This document shows positions 1-8,161 of a stretch of DNA of 9,762 nucleotides, piece after piece; the first letter of the stretch is position 1, and every line of letters starts with the position of its first letter. The position numbers were made by a program, and so were the translations under genes. A model generated the notes under the pieces. The model was not told where the DNA came from. It saw only the letters and a program-made list of their open reading frames with translations, and ran no database searches. Source of the DNA: Candidatus Altarchaeales archaeon (GTDB lineage: Archaea; Altiarchaeota; Altiarchaeia; IMC4; SCGC-AAA252-I15); the NCBI GenBank assembly GCA_016867655.1, contig VGJA01000027.1, positions 1 through 9,762 on the forward strand. Direction: 5' to 3'.

Positions 1-3000
1 AGTCGGGAGACAAGGATATTGGAAAAGCTGTTTTAGCTTCTCTTGCAGAAGTCAGGGTTTTAAGCAAAAGCGGAGTGGCTGTGACTGAGGGTTTGGAGGT
101 TAGTTTGATTGAATGCCTTTCTTCCCAGATGTCAAGCCAGGATTCCTTGAAGAAGCTTTCTTTGAATATGGTTAAAGCTTTGGGCGGCGAGAAGAGGGCG
201 TTTGCCCAGCATCACGAAGGAGAAAGCCATTACAGAGGAGGCGAGTTCACTGCAATAGCTGAAGTCACTTCTAAAGTCAAGGATCCTGTGTTCAGAGCCG
301 AGGTTGCAGGGAATGTTGGGGTTGCAGCAGCCAGGTCTTTGGATTACTCTGCCGCAGCCGGAAAAAGGGCTGTATCCCAGCTTCTGTTGTCTGGAAGAGA
401 GGATTCCGAGCTTCCGAATTTTTCTGACGAAGCTTTGCTGCATTTCGCAAGATTAGGCTCTTTGAACTTGACTTATCCTGACAGAAGGGTTATCAACGCT
501 GGCGCAAGGTCTGCTGGAATAGCTCTTTCAGTTTTGAGGGACGTTGATTTGTTCAGGAAGGAGGTTGAACTTTTGGCTGGACCGAGGGTTGAGAATGAAA
601 GCGAGAACGATGTTAGAGGGAATGGAAATCATCCGATGGATTTGACTAGAGAGGGTGTTGTGATTGCCTTAGCTTCTGCTGGAACTCACGCGAAGTCTGA
701 CGTGAAGAAGGCTTTTGTCTTGAGCAAGATTGTTGAGTTTTTGGACGACCCTTGCCTGGAAGTCAGGACTGCTGCCGCCACTGGAATGCTGAGCGTTTTC
801 CAGGATTTGAGGGAGGGTCAAGCAGCTGAAAGCCTGGTTGACAGTGTGAGCGCTTTCAGACAGCATCCTGTTGAAGACGTGAGGAAGATTGCTGAACAAG
901 TGCTTAAGGGAATGTCTTCCCACTTGAGGGGTTTTGCTGAAAAGAGGCTGAAGAAGACTGCTGACGTTCCGGAGTGGGTTGACAGAAGTTCTTTAGTTCC
1001 GAATTGGATGCTTTCTGCTGCGGGGAGGATTGATTCCATAACTGCTTCAGCGCCTGTGGTTTCTGAGGAGAGCAGGTTTTATTTTTTGGAGAGGATGCTT
1101 AAGCGTCTTGGAGGCGCTGCTGAAGATTTCGAGCCCAGAGACCCTCGCCATGTGACTGAGGACATGCTTTGCATTAAGAGGAGTGAGTATGCAGACCAGG
1201 CTTATGAAAGGACTTCCGTGAGCAGTATAACTCACACTCCTTTGATTGGCATTGATATTCCTGAAAAAGTGATGCGCAAGAGGCATCATGGAGTTCCAAC
1301 CCGTTCTTGGGTTGATGAAACGGTGAAGGCTCTTGAAAGTCCTGAGCATGTGAAGGCGGCTTTTCTTTCTCTTGCAAGAGTTTGCTCGCAACTGTCTTAT
1401 CATCCAGAGAGTTTAAAGAAGACTTTGAATGAGGCCTATAAGCGTGTTCCAGAGGAGGAGAGGGGCTCTGCTGTCAGGGAAGTTTCTAAGATGGGTGAGA
1501 AGGGAGTGTATATGGCTGCGAGATTCATCGGCTATGGAGGCAGCGACAGTCTTAGATTGGAGTTGATGGACAGTCTCATTGAAGCAGGCAGGAAGGGAGT
1601 CGCCAGATATGAGTATTACGATACTCTCATGGAGTTAGGCAAGGCGATGAGTGAAGATGAAGGCAGGGGTGCCGCAGCGTTGAAGATTATTGACGCGCAC
1701 TCCAGGAATCCTGAAGAAAAAAGAGGGGGTTGGGAGGTCAACGAAGTTTGCATGAATTTGCATGATCCTCAGTTAAGGTTGAATGTTGTTGGCGCTTTGA
1801 TGAGGCATCTGGACCCTAGGCACGCTCCGAGGGATATTGACATTTTGCATGGAGCTGGAAGGCTTTTGGAGGATATGCACCGTCAGAAGGCTGTTGTAAA
1901 TCCTGAATTACTGCAGACTGCTTTAAACTATTGCTCTCACCCTGACAAGATTGTGAGAGAGCAGGCTAGAGTGGTTTACGAATATCTGACGCATATGAAC
2001 AAGACTCCAGAAAACTGGGATGCCTTGAAGGCTATCACCAGTTTGCTCCAGCATCCTGTCGCTGAAGTAAGAGATGAAGCTGAACAGACGCTTAAATGGG
2101 AGAAAACTGCAAGGCAGCTTGCAGGAAAGAGAGGGAGTAAATTTGATGCTAAAACTTTCATTGCAGAGAGGAAGAAGGCTCCTGAAATGAGTGATGAAGA
2201 AAAGCTTAAATTTTTGAGAAGGATTGTTGCAGACTATTTGAGCGACAATAGTCTTCCGGGAGTTGTGGATTTTTTGGTTTCTGTTGGAAAAACCATGGAG
2301 TCTGACGATGCTAAAAGGCAGGTGGTTGCAATGCTGGACAATAATCCCGCGTTCAACACCAAGAACCGCGTGGATAGACACGAAAGTGTTGGTGTTATAG
2401 GGCGCACGAGTGCTGATGTTGAGTCTCAGGATGCCAGAGTGGCGTTAATGCTTTCACTGAAGGATGAGGATGCCAGACTGGATTATTTGCTGGGCCTGCT
2501 TCCTAAGGATAAAGCTGATGAAAGAAAAAGAGAATTAATCAACTCTTACTTTCTGGGTTGGGCTAAGGATTATGCTGAAAGCTTCAGCGGAGACGCGGCC
2601 GGGGATGAAAGAAAGAAGAGACTGCTTGCAGGAGTGGAGGGAAGCGACTTGTTTGGAAACAGAGGCTATGAAGCAAGCGGCTTGAGGATGAACGTCATTT
2701 CTTCATTCAGCAACCCTCAATTAAGGATTGACGGCTGCTGCCAGGTGATGGCTCAGGAATGGCGTGACGCAGAACCTTCAGTAGAATGGGCTTGCGGAAT
2801 TGCGAGAAGGCTGCCTGAAAATCAGGAAGGCGATTTAGGAAAAAAGAGGATAATGCAATCCATGCTGGCGCAGCAATACTTCAAGGAAAGGCGTTTCGAA
2901 TGGCAGGCGATAGGCTTAATAACTTCATGCTCAAATGAAGACGCCATGCTAGACTGCTTTGAAACGATTGTTTCAAGCCCGGTAAGGCCTGACGCAAGAT

Positions 3001-5846
3001 GGATTGCCTCAAACGCCGTATCACTGGCCAGGCAATTGAAAGCGCCTGACTCAGACTCCAGAAGAGCTAAAATAATTGGAATGCTTGACAGGCTTAACGC
3101 CCAGGGTGATGAAGCCAAAGCGGTTGCTCAAAGCAAAATAGGGATTCTAGGAAATCTGGCAGACCATGATGAAAGGATGAGACAGTTCGGGCAGTTGGTA
3201 AAGGGCGCTAACGCAGGAAACGCCCGCGAGATTTTGAATTACGCAAGAACTTTTGCAGAAGGATTTGACGATAAAAGGTTGAGAGGACTGCTGTCAACAT
3301 TGGATGCAACACCTGCATTCCAGACTGCTGAAATTGCCGAAGACTCTGCAAGAACAAGAATCGGTCTGGTTGGAAGGCTTTCAACTCCTGAAGAAAGATT
3401 CAGTCAGATGACGGTGATGATAGCTAACGCTTCAGAAGTGAATGCAAGAGTGGTTTTAGACTGGGTTGTGGAGGAGGCTGGAAAAAAACTTCAGAATCCT
3501 GAAAGAAGAAGAGTTTTAACTGCTTTAGAGGAATCTCCAGGATTGAAGGCGAAACCAGTGGCAGAGAAGGTGATGGCAGCCAGGACTGGAATATTGAACA
3601 TGCTTCCCATTGAAGAAGTGATGCAGCAGGCAACTTCCTTGATGGCGGGATGGAATGAGGATAACAATGAAGCAATGCTAGGATGGGCTCACAATACGAC
3701 AATGGTTTTGGGAGAACTGCAGAAAGCAGGGCAGACAGAGCAGGGACAGCAGGCTATATGGGACGCCAAGCCTGAAATAACCGCGCACTACAGGACGATA
3801 CTGGCTGGAATGGAATCCGCTTCAATCCCTGCTCCAGTAAGAGACGACAAAGGCTTCGTATTGCTGAGAGAACGCGCGATAGAACACCTTCCTCCAGAAG
3901 AAAGACTGAAGAAGACGATGGAACTGGTCAGAGAAGCTAACCCGCACACAGCAGGCGAGATATTGCCTTGGGCTTCAAACTATGTTGCCACACTGCCTGA
4001 ACAACAGAGAGCTGTGTTTGAAAGGACTATTGCAGAAACCGCAGAGCTTCAGAAGCCTGAAGTCATCGCAGCGTCAACGCAAGCCAGGATTCAAATGCTG
4101 AAAATGCAGCCAATGGAAAGGCAGTTCACAGAATGCCTGGCTCTATTGGAAAAGGCGAGTGAATTCAACGGAGACTTGGTGTTGGACTACGCATTGACTG
4201 TGTCAGCCAATTTGGACGACCCGGACGACGTGAAGAAATACAGGATTCTTGACACTTCAATCAAAAACCAGACTTTCAGATTAGATGAAAACTGGAAGAG
4301 AAAATCAGACCGTTTTAGAAACCAGATTTTGATGACATTCAACAACAAAGAAAGGCAGGCTCAAGTCATGGAAGGGATTTTAGACCCTGAAAAAATGAGC
4401 GTTGAAGGAATCTGGACTGTTGCAAGGATAGCGAGAAGAATAGAGGACCCTGAGAAAAGAGGCGGGATAGCCAGAAAGCTGGAGGAATTCCTTGCTACAG
4501 GAAATATGAGGGAAGAATTGTTTGAAAACATGCTGCACGCTTTAGCTCAAATCGGCCCCATAAACCCCCAGCTGGCAAGAGAGATAACGCAGCATTACGG
4601 CTACCGGACAGGAAATTGGATGAGAGTCCACAGGTATGCGGCATTGCACGCAGGACTGGCAGACGTTGTGCAGGGAACACTGCCTTGCAGAGTGTTATTG
4701 GACCGAACAGGAGCTGTGATAGACGGCATTGAAGGATTTGAATTCTTCAATGAAAAAGCTTACAAGGATGCAGTCAGAGCCGGAGTCATACTGGACAGCC
4801 AGGAGCATGACAGATGGCCTGTCAAAGACCCATTATGGAGTGACGACGCTCAAGGAGTTCACGGAAGAAACGTTTTCAACGAAACAATGCCTGTCGCTGG
4901 AAGACCTGAAACCTACGCCTTCAACTTCAAAGCCTCTGGAACTTACGCCGGCAGAGGAGGCACAGCATACATGTGGACAGACGAAAACTATGACGTGCGC
5001 CGCTTCTGGGGCGGCGACTGGAGAAATCTCGTGGGAATGCAAATACTACAAGCTTTGGAATTAAGGGAAACTTACATGAAACACCATACTACCGACCCTT
5101 TAATCCAGGAGGCTGAAGCAAAGTACGGAGTCAGAGAAGACATATTCTACGAGCCTGTTGCAGCAGCCAAACCTGTTGAAATACCGATAGTTGAAACTGC
5201 TGTCGGGCGTGGAAGAAGCATGAAAGAAAAAGGCGCAGTGACTTTTGTAGAACAAGGTAAAGGAATGAGCATGGCAGGAGTCCAGGAGAGAGCAGCCAAA
5301 CTGCACAGAATGCTCTGTTACAGAGATCCGATGCCTGAAAGAAACGGAGAGCTTACAGGCATAACCGAATCGCTCCGCGGCTGGGAGAAAGCCTTCCACT
5401 ACTACGGCTACATTCTGGAAGAAAATCCTGGAGAAAGACCTGCTGTAAGAAGAATCTCAGACGGAACCTTGGTTGAATACAGGCAAGCCGCACAACAAGT
5501 TTTGTTCGGAGCTGCAGCCAGATACGCAGTCATAAACCGCATAGTCCACCACCACAGGAAAGGAGCGTTGTCAACAAACCACGGCACAGTCTATCAAAGC
5601 GACGGACACAACGTGAACCCGCTGAGTGCAAAAGACTATGACGTCATATGGTTTGACGAACACTACGAACAATTCGTAAAAGCCAGAAGCCTGAGGGATT
5701 ACGGCAGCAAGGAAGCTACTGTAAGAACCTATCAAGACATAGACAGACAGCAAGCATACCAGGAGATACTAAATATGGCTGTAAGACTAGACCTAAAAGA
5801 CGACGGCAAGCAAGCGGCAGACATATACTACCACATTTACGGATAA
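1..5846 (+). CDS. Giant HEAT-like helical-repeat protein, 5' end outside window
   Basis: The frame is open from base 3 to the TAA at 5844-5846. The codons before the first GTG at 75 read as plausible helical protein (SGDKDIGKAVLASLAEVRVL), so the true start lies left of the window and at least 1947 residues are visible. Residues below are numbered from that GTG. HEAT-type helices with the D/H-P-x3-V-R-x2-A pattern lie near 224-240 (DDPCLEVRTAAATGML), 264-277 (HPVEDVRKIAEQVL), 622-638 and 660-673 (HPVAEVRDEAEQTL). About ten degenerate modules of roughly 75 residues span 724-1510. A different domain follows from about 1516 to 1923. I see no signal peptide or membrane helix, but the N-terminus is missing. 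HEAT-like solenoids generally act as protein-binding scaffolds; a scaffold or assembly role here is inference. Base use drifts from T-rich to A-rich along the gene. It converges on the lipoprotein gene with a 24-nt gap. Confidence 0.93.
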   Translation, partial: SGDKDIGKAVLASLAEVRVLSKSGVAVTEGLEVSLIECLSSQMSSQDSLKKLSLNMVKALGGEKRAFAQHHEGESHYRGGEFTAIAEVTSKVKDPVFRAEVAGNVGVAAARSLDYSAAAGKRAVSQLLLSGREDSELPNFSDEALLHFARLGSLNLTYPDRRVINAGARSAGIALSVLRDVDLFRKEVELLAGPRVENESENDVRGNGNHPMDLTREGVVIALASAGTHAKSDVKKAFVLSKIVEFLDDPCLEVRTAAATGMLSVFQDLREGQAAESLVDSVSAFRQHPVEDVRKIAEQVLKGMSSHLRGFAEKRLKKTADVPEWVDRSSLVPNWMLSAAGRIDSITASAPVVSEESRFYFLERMLKRLGGAAEDFEPRDPRHVTEDMLCIKRSEYADQAYERTSVSSITHTPLIGIDIPEKVMRKRHHGVPTRSWVDETVKALESPEHVKAAFLSLARVCSQLSYHPESLKKTLNEAYKRVPEEERGSAVREVSKMGEKGVYMAARFIGYGGSDSLRLELMDSLIEAGRKGVARYEYYDTLMELGKAMSEDEGRGAAALKIIDAHSRNPEEKRGGWEVNEVCMNLHDPQLRLNVVGALMRHLDPRHAPRDIDILHGAGRLLEDMHRQKAVVNPELLQTALNYCSHPDKIVREQARVVYEYLTHMNKTPENWDALKAITSLLQHPVAEVRDEAEQTLKWEKTARQLAGKRGSKFDAKTFIAERKKAPEMSDEEKLKFLRRIVADYLSDNSLPGVVDFLVSVGKTMESDDAKRQVVAMLDNNPAFNTKNRVDRHESVGVIGRTSADVESQDARVALMLSLKDEDARLDYLLGLLPKDKADERKRELINSYFLGWAKDYAESFSGDAAGDERKKRLLAGVEGSDLFGNRGYEASGLRMNVISSFSNPQLRIDGCCQVMAQEWRDAEPSVEWACGIARRLPENQEGDLGKKRIMQSMLAQQYFKERRFEWQAIGLITSCSNEDAMLDCFETIVSSPVRPDARWIASNAVSLARQLKAPDSDSRRAKIIGMLDRLNAQGDEAKAVAQSKIGILGNLADHDERMRQFGQLVKGANAGNAREILNYARTFAEGFDDKRLRGLLSTLDATPAFQTAEIAEDSARTRIGLVGRLSTPEERFSQMTVMIANASEVNARVVLDWVVEEAGKKLQNPERRRVLTALEESPGLKAKPVAEKVMAARTGILNMLPIEEVMQQATSLMAGWNEDNNEAMLGWAHNTTMVLGELQKAGQTEQGQQAIWDAKPEITAHYRTILAGMESASIPAPVRDDKGFVLLRERAIEHLPPEERLKKTMELVREANPHTAGEILPWASNYVATLPEQQRAVFERTIAETAELQKPEVIAASTQARIQMLKMQPMERQFTECLALLEKASEFNGDLVLDYALTVSANLDDPDDVKKYRILDTSIKNQTFRLDENWKRKSDRFRNQILMTFNNKERQAQVMEGILDPEKMSVEGIWTVARIARRIEDPEKRGGIARKLEEFLATGNMREELFENMLHALAQIGPINPQLAREITQHYGYRTGNWMRVHRYAALHAGLADVVQGTLPCRVLLDRTGAVIDGIEGFEFFNEKAYKDAVRAGVILDSQEHDRWPVKDPLWSDDAQGVHGRNVFNETMPVAGRPETYAFNFKASGTYAGRGGTAYMWTDENYDVRRFWGGDWRNLVGMQILQALELRETYMKHHTTDPLIQEAEAKYGVREDIFYEPVAAAKPVEIPIVETAVGRGRSMKEKGAVTFVEQGKGMSMAGVQERAAKLHRMLCYRDPMPERNGELTGITESLRGWEKAFHYYGYILEENPGERPAVRRISDGTLVEYRQAAQQVLFGAAARYAVINRIVHHHRKGALSTNHGTVYQSDGHNVNPLSAKDYDVIWFDEHYEQFVKARSLRDYGSKEATVRTYQDIDRQQAYQEILNMAVRLDLKDDGKQAADIYYHIYG
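2244..4604 (+). repeat. Ten degenerate ~75-residue helical modules in the giant protein
   Basis: Each module opens with a helix carrying an aromatic-alanine-like landmark, as in EILNYA, VVLDWV, MLGWAH, EILPWA and LVLDYA. The landmark aromatic positions are about F733, W829, W905, N980, Y1056, W1130, W1204, W1299, Y1372 and V1449. The steps are 96, 76, 75, 76, 74, 74, 95, 73 and 77 residues. The two long steps look like ordinary modules with about 20 extra residues. After the landmark helix come a basic helix, often a short 'PAF'-like loop, an 'AR..IL..L' helix, and a 'PEER..Q...L' helix (for example TPEERFSQMTVMI and PMERQFTECLALL). A weaker copy may lie upstream, since DPQLRL at 564-569 resembles NPQLRI at 880-885. 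The alignment was made by eye. It suggests a superhelix of four-helix units, longer than a standard HEAT repeat of about 37-47 residues. Confidence 0.7.
4620..5843 (+). other. Unassigned C-terminal domain of the giant protein
   Basis: Residues about 1516-1923 (from the GTG at 75) lose the helical-repeat character and are rich in aromatic residues, glycine and histidine. Notable stretches are FKASGTYAGRGGTAYMW (1618-1634), RRFWGGDWRN (1642-1651), a strand-like EPVAAAKPVEIPIVE near 1692-1706, HHHRKGALSTNHGT (1825-1838), SDGHN (1842-1846) and KDYDVIWFDEHYEQF (1853-1867). Clustered His, Asp and Asn suggest a catalytic or metal site. The order Lys-Gly-rich segment, helix, hinge-like strand, then H..G.....N / D..N / D.D...D loosely recalls atypical protein-kinase folds. 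That resemblance is by eye only and I do not assign an activity. The domain could equally be a binding module at the end of the solenoid. Confidence 0.5.
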
Positions 5847-5850
5847 AGGT

Positions 5851-5870
5851 GAAATAAAAACAAGGAAAAT
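5851..5870 (-). terminator. U-rich terminator after the lipoprotein gene
   Basis: Read on the minus strand directly after the TGA, the sequence is TTTTCCTTGTTTTTATTTC. Archaeal termination commonly uses such oligo-U tracts without a hairpin. It occupies the whole gap between the convergent lipoprotein and giant genes. Confidence 0.55.
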
Positions 5871-6620
5871 TCAGTAGTATCCTTCTTTTCCTGTGATGTT
5901 TATGCCTGCTTGTCTGTAGCATTTTTCTTTTTGGTAGCGGTCTTGCACTCCCCTGCAGAATTTGGGGTCGTCGCCTGAGAAGGCTGCGTTGTAGAAGCAG
6001 GTGTCTTTTTCAGCCTGGGTTTCAAGCTGCATGCACATGTAGGTGTCTTTGTTTTCCACCGCAAGCTTTCTGTAGCAGTCTATCCTCCGTTCAGCATTCC
6101 TTATCAGACTGCATTCATCAGGATTGTTGGAGTTCAAAGCCGCATACCGGTGGCATGCGTCTGCCTGTTCTTCGGTTTGCTGGCTTTCGCAGGGGTTTGT
6201 TTTGTTGCCCGTGAAAAAGTTTTTCACTCCATCCCAGCCCGACTCCAGGTCGCTTTTGATGTTGTTGACTTTGTCTCCTGCAATCTGGCCGATGCACGCA
6301 GCCTTCAAATAGTCTTCCCCAATGTCCACGCAGGCTCCGAAGGTGGTGGTGTTTTCCGCGAAATCGTAGAAACAATAGTCTCTAGTGGAACTGTCGCTTT
6401 TGATGTTCTTGCAGACGTTGCTGTCCTGCAGGCCAAGGGAAACCTGCCGGTAACAGTCATTCTTCTCGTAATCGTAGGTGAAGTTCTCGCACAAGCCCGG
6501 GTTTTTGGTTGCAATAGCCTGCTGAGCCCTCTTGTTGACTTCAGGGTTAGGCGGAGACTCGCAGCAGCCCAAGATGAAAGCAGTTATGAGGCAAAGCAGG
6601 ATAATGTGGATGAATTTCAT
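5871..6620 (-). CDS. Surface lipoprotein of seven CX11-12C repeats
   Basis: This 249-residue protein begins with a classic lipoprotein signal: MK, a hydrophobic stretch (residues 4-18) and the lipobox ILG-C, giving Cys19 as the likely lipidated first residue. A short Pro/Asn linker follows. Then come seven cysteine pairs: C44/C56, C70/C83, C97/C109, C144/C156, C170/C182, C196/C208 and C222/C234. Unit starts are 26, 27, 47, 26, 26 and 26 residues apart; the long step holds a 21-residue insertion with the amphipathic stretch SGWDGVKNFF. The consensus is roughly D/N-P-x2-C, x11, C-Y-R-x2-A. N-glycosylation sequons occur at N46, N90, N139 and N241. The protein is presumably anchored outside the membrane and stabilised by disulfides; its ligand is unknown. 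The ATG at 6618-6620 is chosen because the signal peptide begins there. The gene lies 33 nt after the membrane-protein gene, possibly in an operon with it, and has its own box-A-like element. Confidence 0.92.
   Translation of the reverse strand: MKFIHIILLCLITAFILGCCESPPNPEVNKRAQQAIATKNPGLCENFTYDYEKNDCYRQVSLGLQDSNVCKNIKSDSSTRDYCFYDFAENTTTFGACVDIGEDYLKAACIGQIAGDKVNNIKSDLESGWDGVKNFFTGNKTNPCESQQTEEQADACHRYAALNSNNPDECSLIRNAERRIDCYRKLAVENKDTYMCMQLETQAEKDTCFYNAAFSGDDPKFCRGVQDRYQKEKCYRQAGINITGKEGYY
5907..6503 (-). repeat. Protein-level 26-residue cysteine repeat, seven units
   Basis: Codons 40-238 of the lipoprotein gene encode seven copies of a 26-residue unit with Cys at relative positions 0 and +12 (+13 in unit two). 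Conserved neighbours are an Asn/Asp-Pro before the first Cys (NPGLC, NPC, NPDEC, DPKFC) and an aromatic or basic run after the second (CYRQ, CFYD, CHRY, CYRK, CFYN, CYRQ). The DNA copies are too diverged to be a recent tandem duplication. Confidence 0.85.
5922..5932 (+). terminator. Possible T-tract terminator for the giant gene
   Basis: The + strand carries T5-C-T5 about 75 nt past the giant gene's stop, inside the antisense of the lipoprotein coding end. It is the first strong T-run after the stop. It may only reflect Lys and Glu codons on the other strand. Confidence 0.3.
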
Positions 6621-6644
6621 GTTATATAGTAATTAAAATGCTGG

Positions 6645-6651
6645 ATAAAAA
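6645..6651 (-). promoter_or_regulatory. Box-A-like promoter element for the lipoprotein gene
   Basis: On the minus strand TTTTTAT lies at -31 to -25 from the lipoprotein ATG, overlapping the start of the short gap after the upstream membrane-protein gene. No Shine-Dalgarno sequence precedes the ATG. Both facts fit a leaderless archaeal transcript starting at or near the ATG. Confidence 0.45.
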
Positions 6652-6653
6652 GC

Positions 6654-8153
6654 CTACAATTCCTCGTGCTGTCTGGAGGAGGTCACCAGCTCTAAGACAA
6701 AAACGCTGTCTTGCATTGAAAGAGTCTCCATCAAAACCACGTGCTTGCTGGGCACGCAATAGTTGAGATACAGCTGGTATTCACCTTCCCTGCGTTCCGA
6801 ATGCCCTATGGAAAGCAGGCTGTTGTTGGCTTGCATTACATTTCCATTGAAGCCAAAGATTTTGAACAAGAGGGTTTCCTTCTGCTCCAGGGGAGTGGGA
6901 TTACAACCCATTCTCTCATTCCTCCTGCTTGGAGGAGTGCCAGACACAGGATACAATTCCGGAATGGAAACCGTTTTGGTGTTGTAGCCCCACACAATCT
7001 TGTGCTGCCTTAGGGGATGAAAGTTGGTCTGCACGAAAAAAATGCTTTCAGAATTCAATTCCTTCCGGGCGAGAAAAGAGATGGAAGAGTTGATGTCATA
7101 AGACTTTCTTACTGCATTCAAAAGGGCAAGGGAGTATTCAACCGGATTGTCGCTGAAATCCATCTGGCTTAAGGTTAGGGTGAGGGATGTGAACAATACT
7201 ATGAAGACAAGCATGCATGCAATAAGCCTTAATACACTCTGCCTTCTGTCCAGCAGGCTGAATGAAACCCAGGCAACCAGCAACAATCCAAGAGAGGCGT
7301 ATATGTTTCCGTCTGAAACCATGGAGTTGAAGACATTTGAGATTACATAATATGTAAAGCTTCTGCTGAACCATGCTGTCAAAAATGCCTGCATGCAAAA
7401 CTGCAGTAATGCAAAAAATGCTATGAATCCAAGTAGTCTGGCTGTCTTACAGGCAAAAGAATCCTCCTTTCTGAATGCAAACAGGAATGTAAAAACAGCC
7501 AATGGAATGGTCAGCTGTGTGTTCAGCAAACCGCCGTCAACAATGTTCTTCAATACTGTGAACAGGCCTATTGCAAAAATAAAAAACAGGCTAACGCTGT
7601 AATTCAGCCTGACTGCGAGGTTTGGAACAATCTTGTAGAGCAGGTAAAGCAGGCAAAAAAGCATTAAGGTAAACGGAATGTAGACGTAAAACGGAATGTA
7701 GGCCATAATCGGGTATCCAAAGTCGAGGGTGTAGGAAAACTGTGGAAAGAATTCAAGCGGCCAGCCGATTATTGGCTTGGAGGCGTGTATGTGGCCTATC
7801 AAGTTTGATGAGATAAAGCCGTCTCTGACAACGTAAAAACGGTAGAAGCCGTCCACTCCAGACACCAAAACCAAGTATATAAAAGACAGAATGCCTGCAG
7901 TAAACAATACCGCCAACAGCATCCAGATTCTTCTCGCAGTCTGGCAATAATCCAATTCATTTGGCTTGTGGTAATACAACAATGCAAGCAGGCATGCAAA
8001 AACCGGGAAAGCCAGAATCTTTATGTCTGAAAGCCCGATGGCGAAAATGTCAACAAAAACTCGGACATTAAACGGAAACAAAAGCATGCAGGCTAAAAGC
8101 ACGGCCAAGACCGCAAACACGCAATTCCTTTTATGTCCAATTATCATTTTCAT
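6654..8153 (-). CDS. Multi-pass membrane protein with C-terminal soluble domain, unknown function
   Basis: This protein has 499 residues, from the ATG at 8151-8153 to the TAG at 6654-6656. About nine hydrophobic segments are visible, near residues 11-28, 44-61, 76-97, 149-175, 183-202, 208-229, 241-262, 284-303 and 309-330. Between the third and fourth is a roughly 50-residue polar and aromatic loop (YRFYVVRDGFISSNLIGHIH, then WPLEFFPQF). Residues about 331-499 are soluble and may be strand-rich, ending in a charged tail. The overall plan, a polytopic core with a large loop between early helices and a terminal soluble domain, occurs in several envelope families including some GT-C glycosyltransferases. 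I find no diagnostic motif and do not assign it. No Shine-Dalgarno sequence or convincing box A precedes the start. A GCAAGCAAGCAAT repeat sits 9-21 nt upstream. The lipoprotein gene follows after 33 nt, so a shared transcript is possible. Confidence 0.88.
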   Translation of the reverse strand: MKMIIGHKRNCVFAVLAVLLACMLLFPFNVRVFVDIFAIGLSDIKILAFPVFACLLALLYYHKPNELDYCQTARRIWMLLAVLFTAGILSFIYLVLVSGVDGFYRFYVVRDGFISSNLIGHIHASKPIIGWPLEFFPQFSYTLDFGYPIMAYIPFYVYIPFTLMLFCLLYLLYKIVPNLAVRLNYSVSLFFIFAIGLFTVLKNIVDGGLLNTQLTIPLAVFTFLFAFRKEDSFACKTARLLGFIAFFALLQFCMQAFLTAWFSRSFTYYVISNVFNSMVSDGNIYASLGLLLVAWVSFSLLDRRQSVLRLIACMLVFIVLFTSLTLTLSQMDFSDNPVEYSLALLNAVRKSYDINSSISFLARKELNSESIFFVQTNFHPLRQHKIVWGYNTKTVSIPELYPVSGTPPSRRNERMGCNPTPLEQKETLLFKIFGFNGNVMQANNSLLSIGHSERREGEYQLYLNYCVPSKHVVLMETLSMQDSVFVLELVTSSRQHEEL

Positions 8154-8161
8154 TTAATAAT

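Noticed and set aside
75..77. GTG as the start codon of the giant gene
   Set aside because: The same frame is open without a stop to base 3 and its codons read as helical protein, so this is an internal valine and the gene begins outside the window.
5847..5852. AGGTGA, a ribosome-binding-like site just after the giant gene's stop
   Set aside because: No ATG, GTG or TTG follows at a usable distance and no + strand gene lies there. The match is probably chance.
6150..6629. A 159-codon + strand frame opposite the lipoprotein gene
   Set aside because: The minus strand has a signal peptide, a lipobox and a periodic cysteine repeat. The + frame has no recognisable features and is an antisense shadow.
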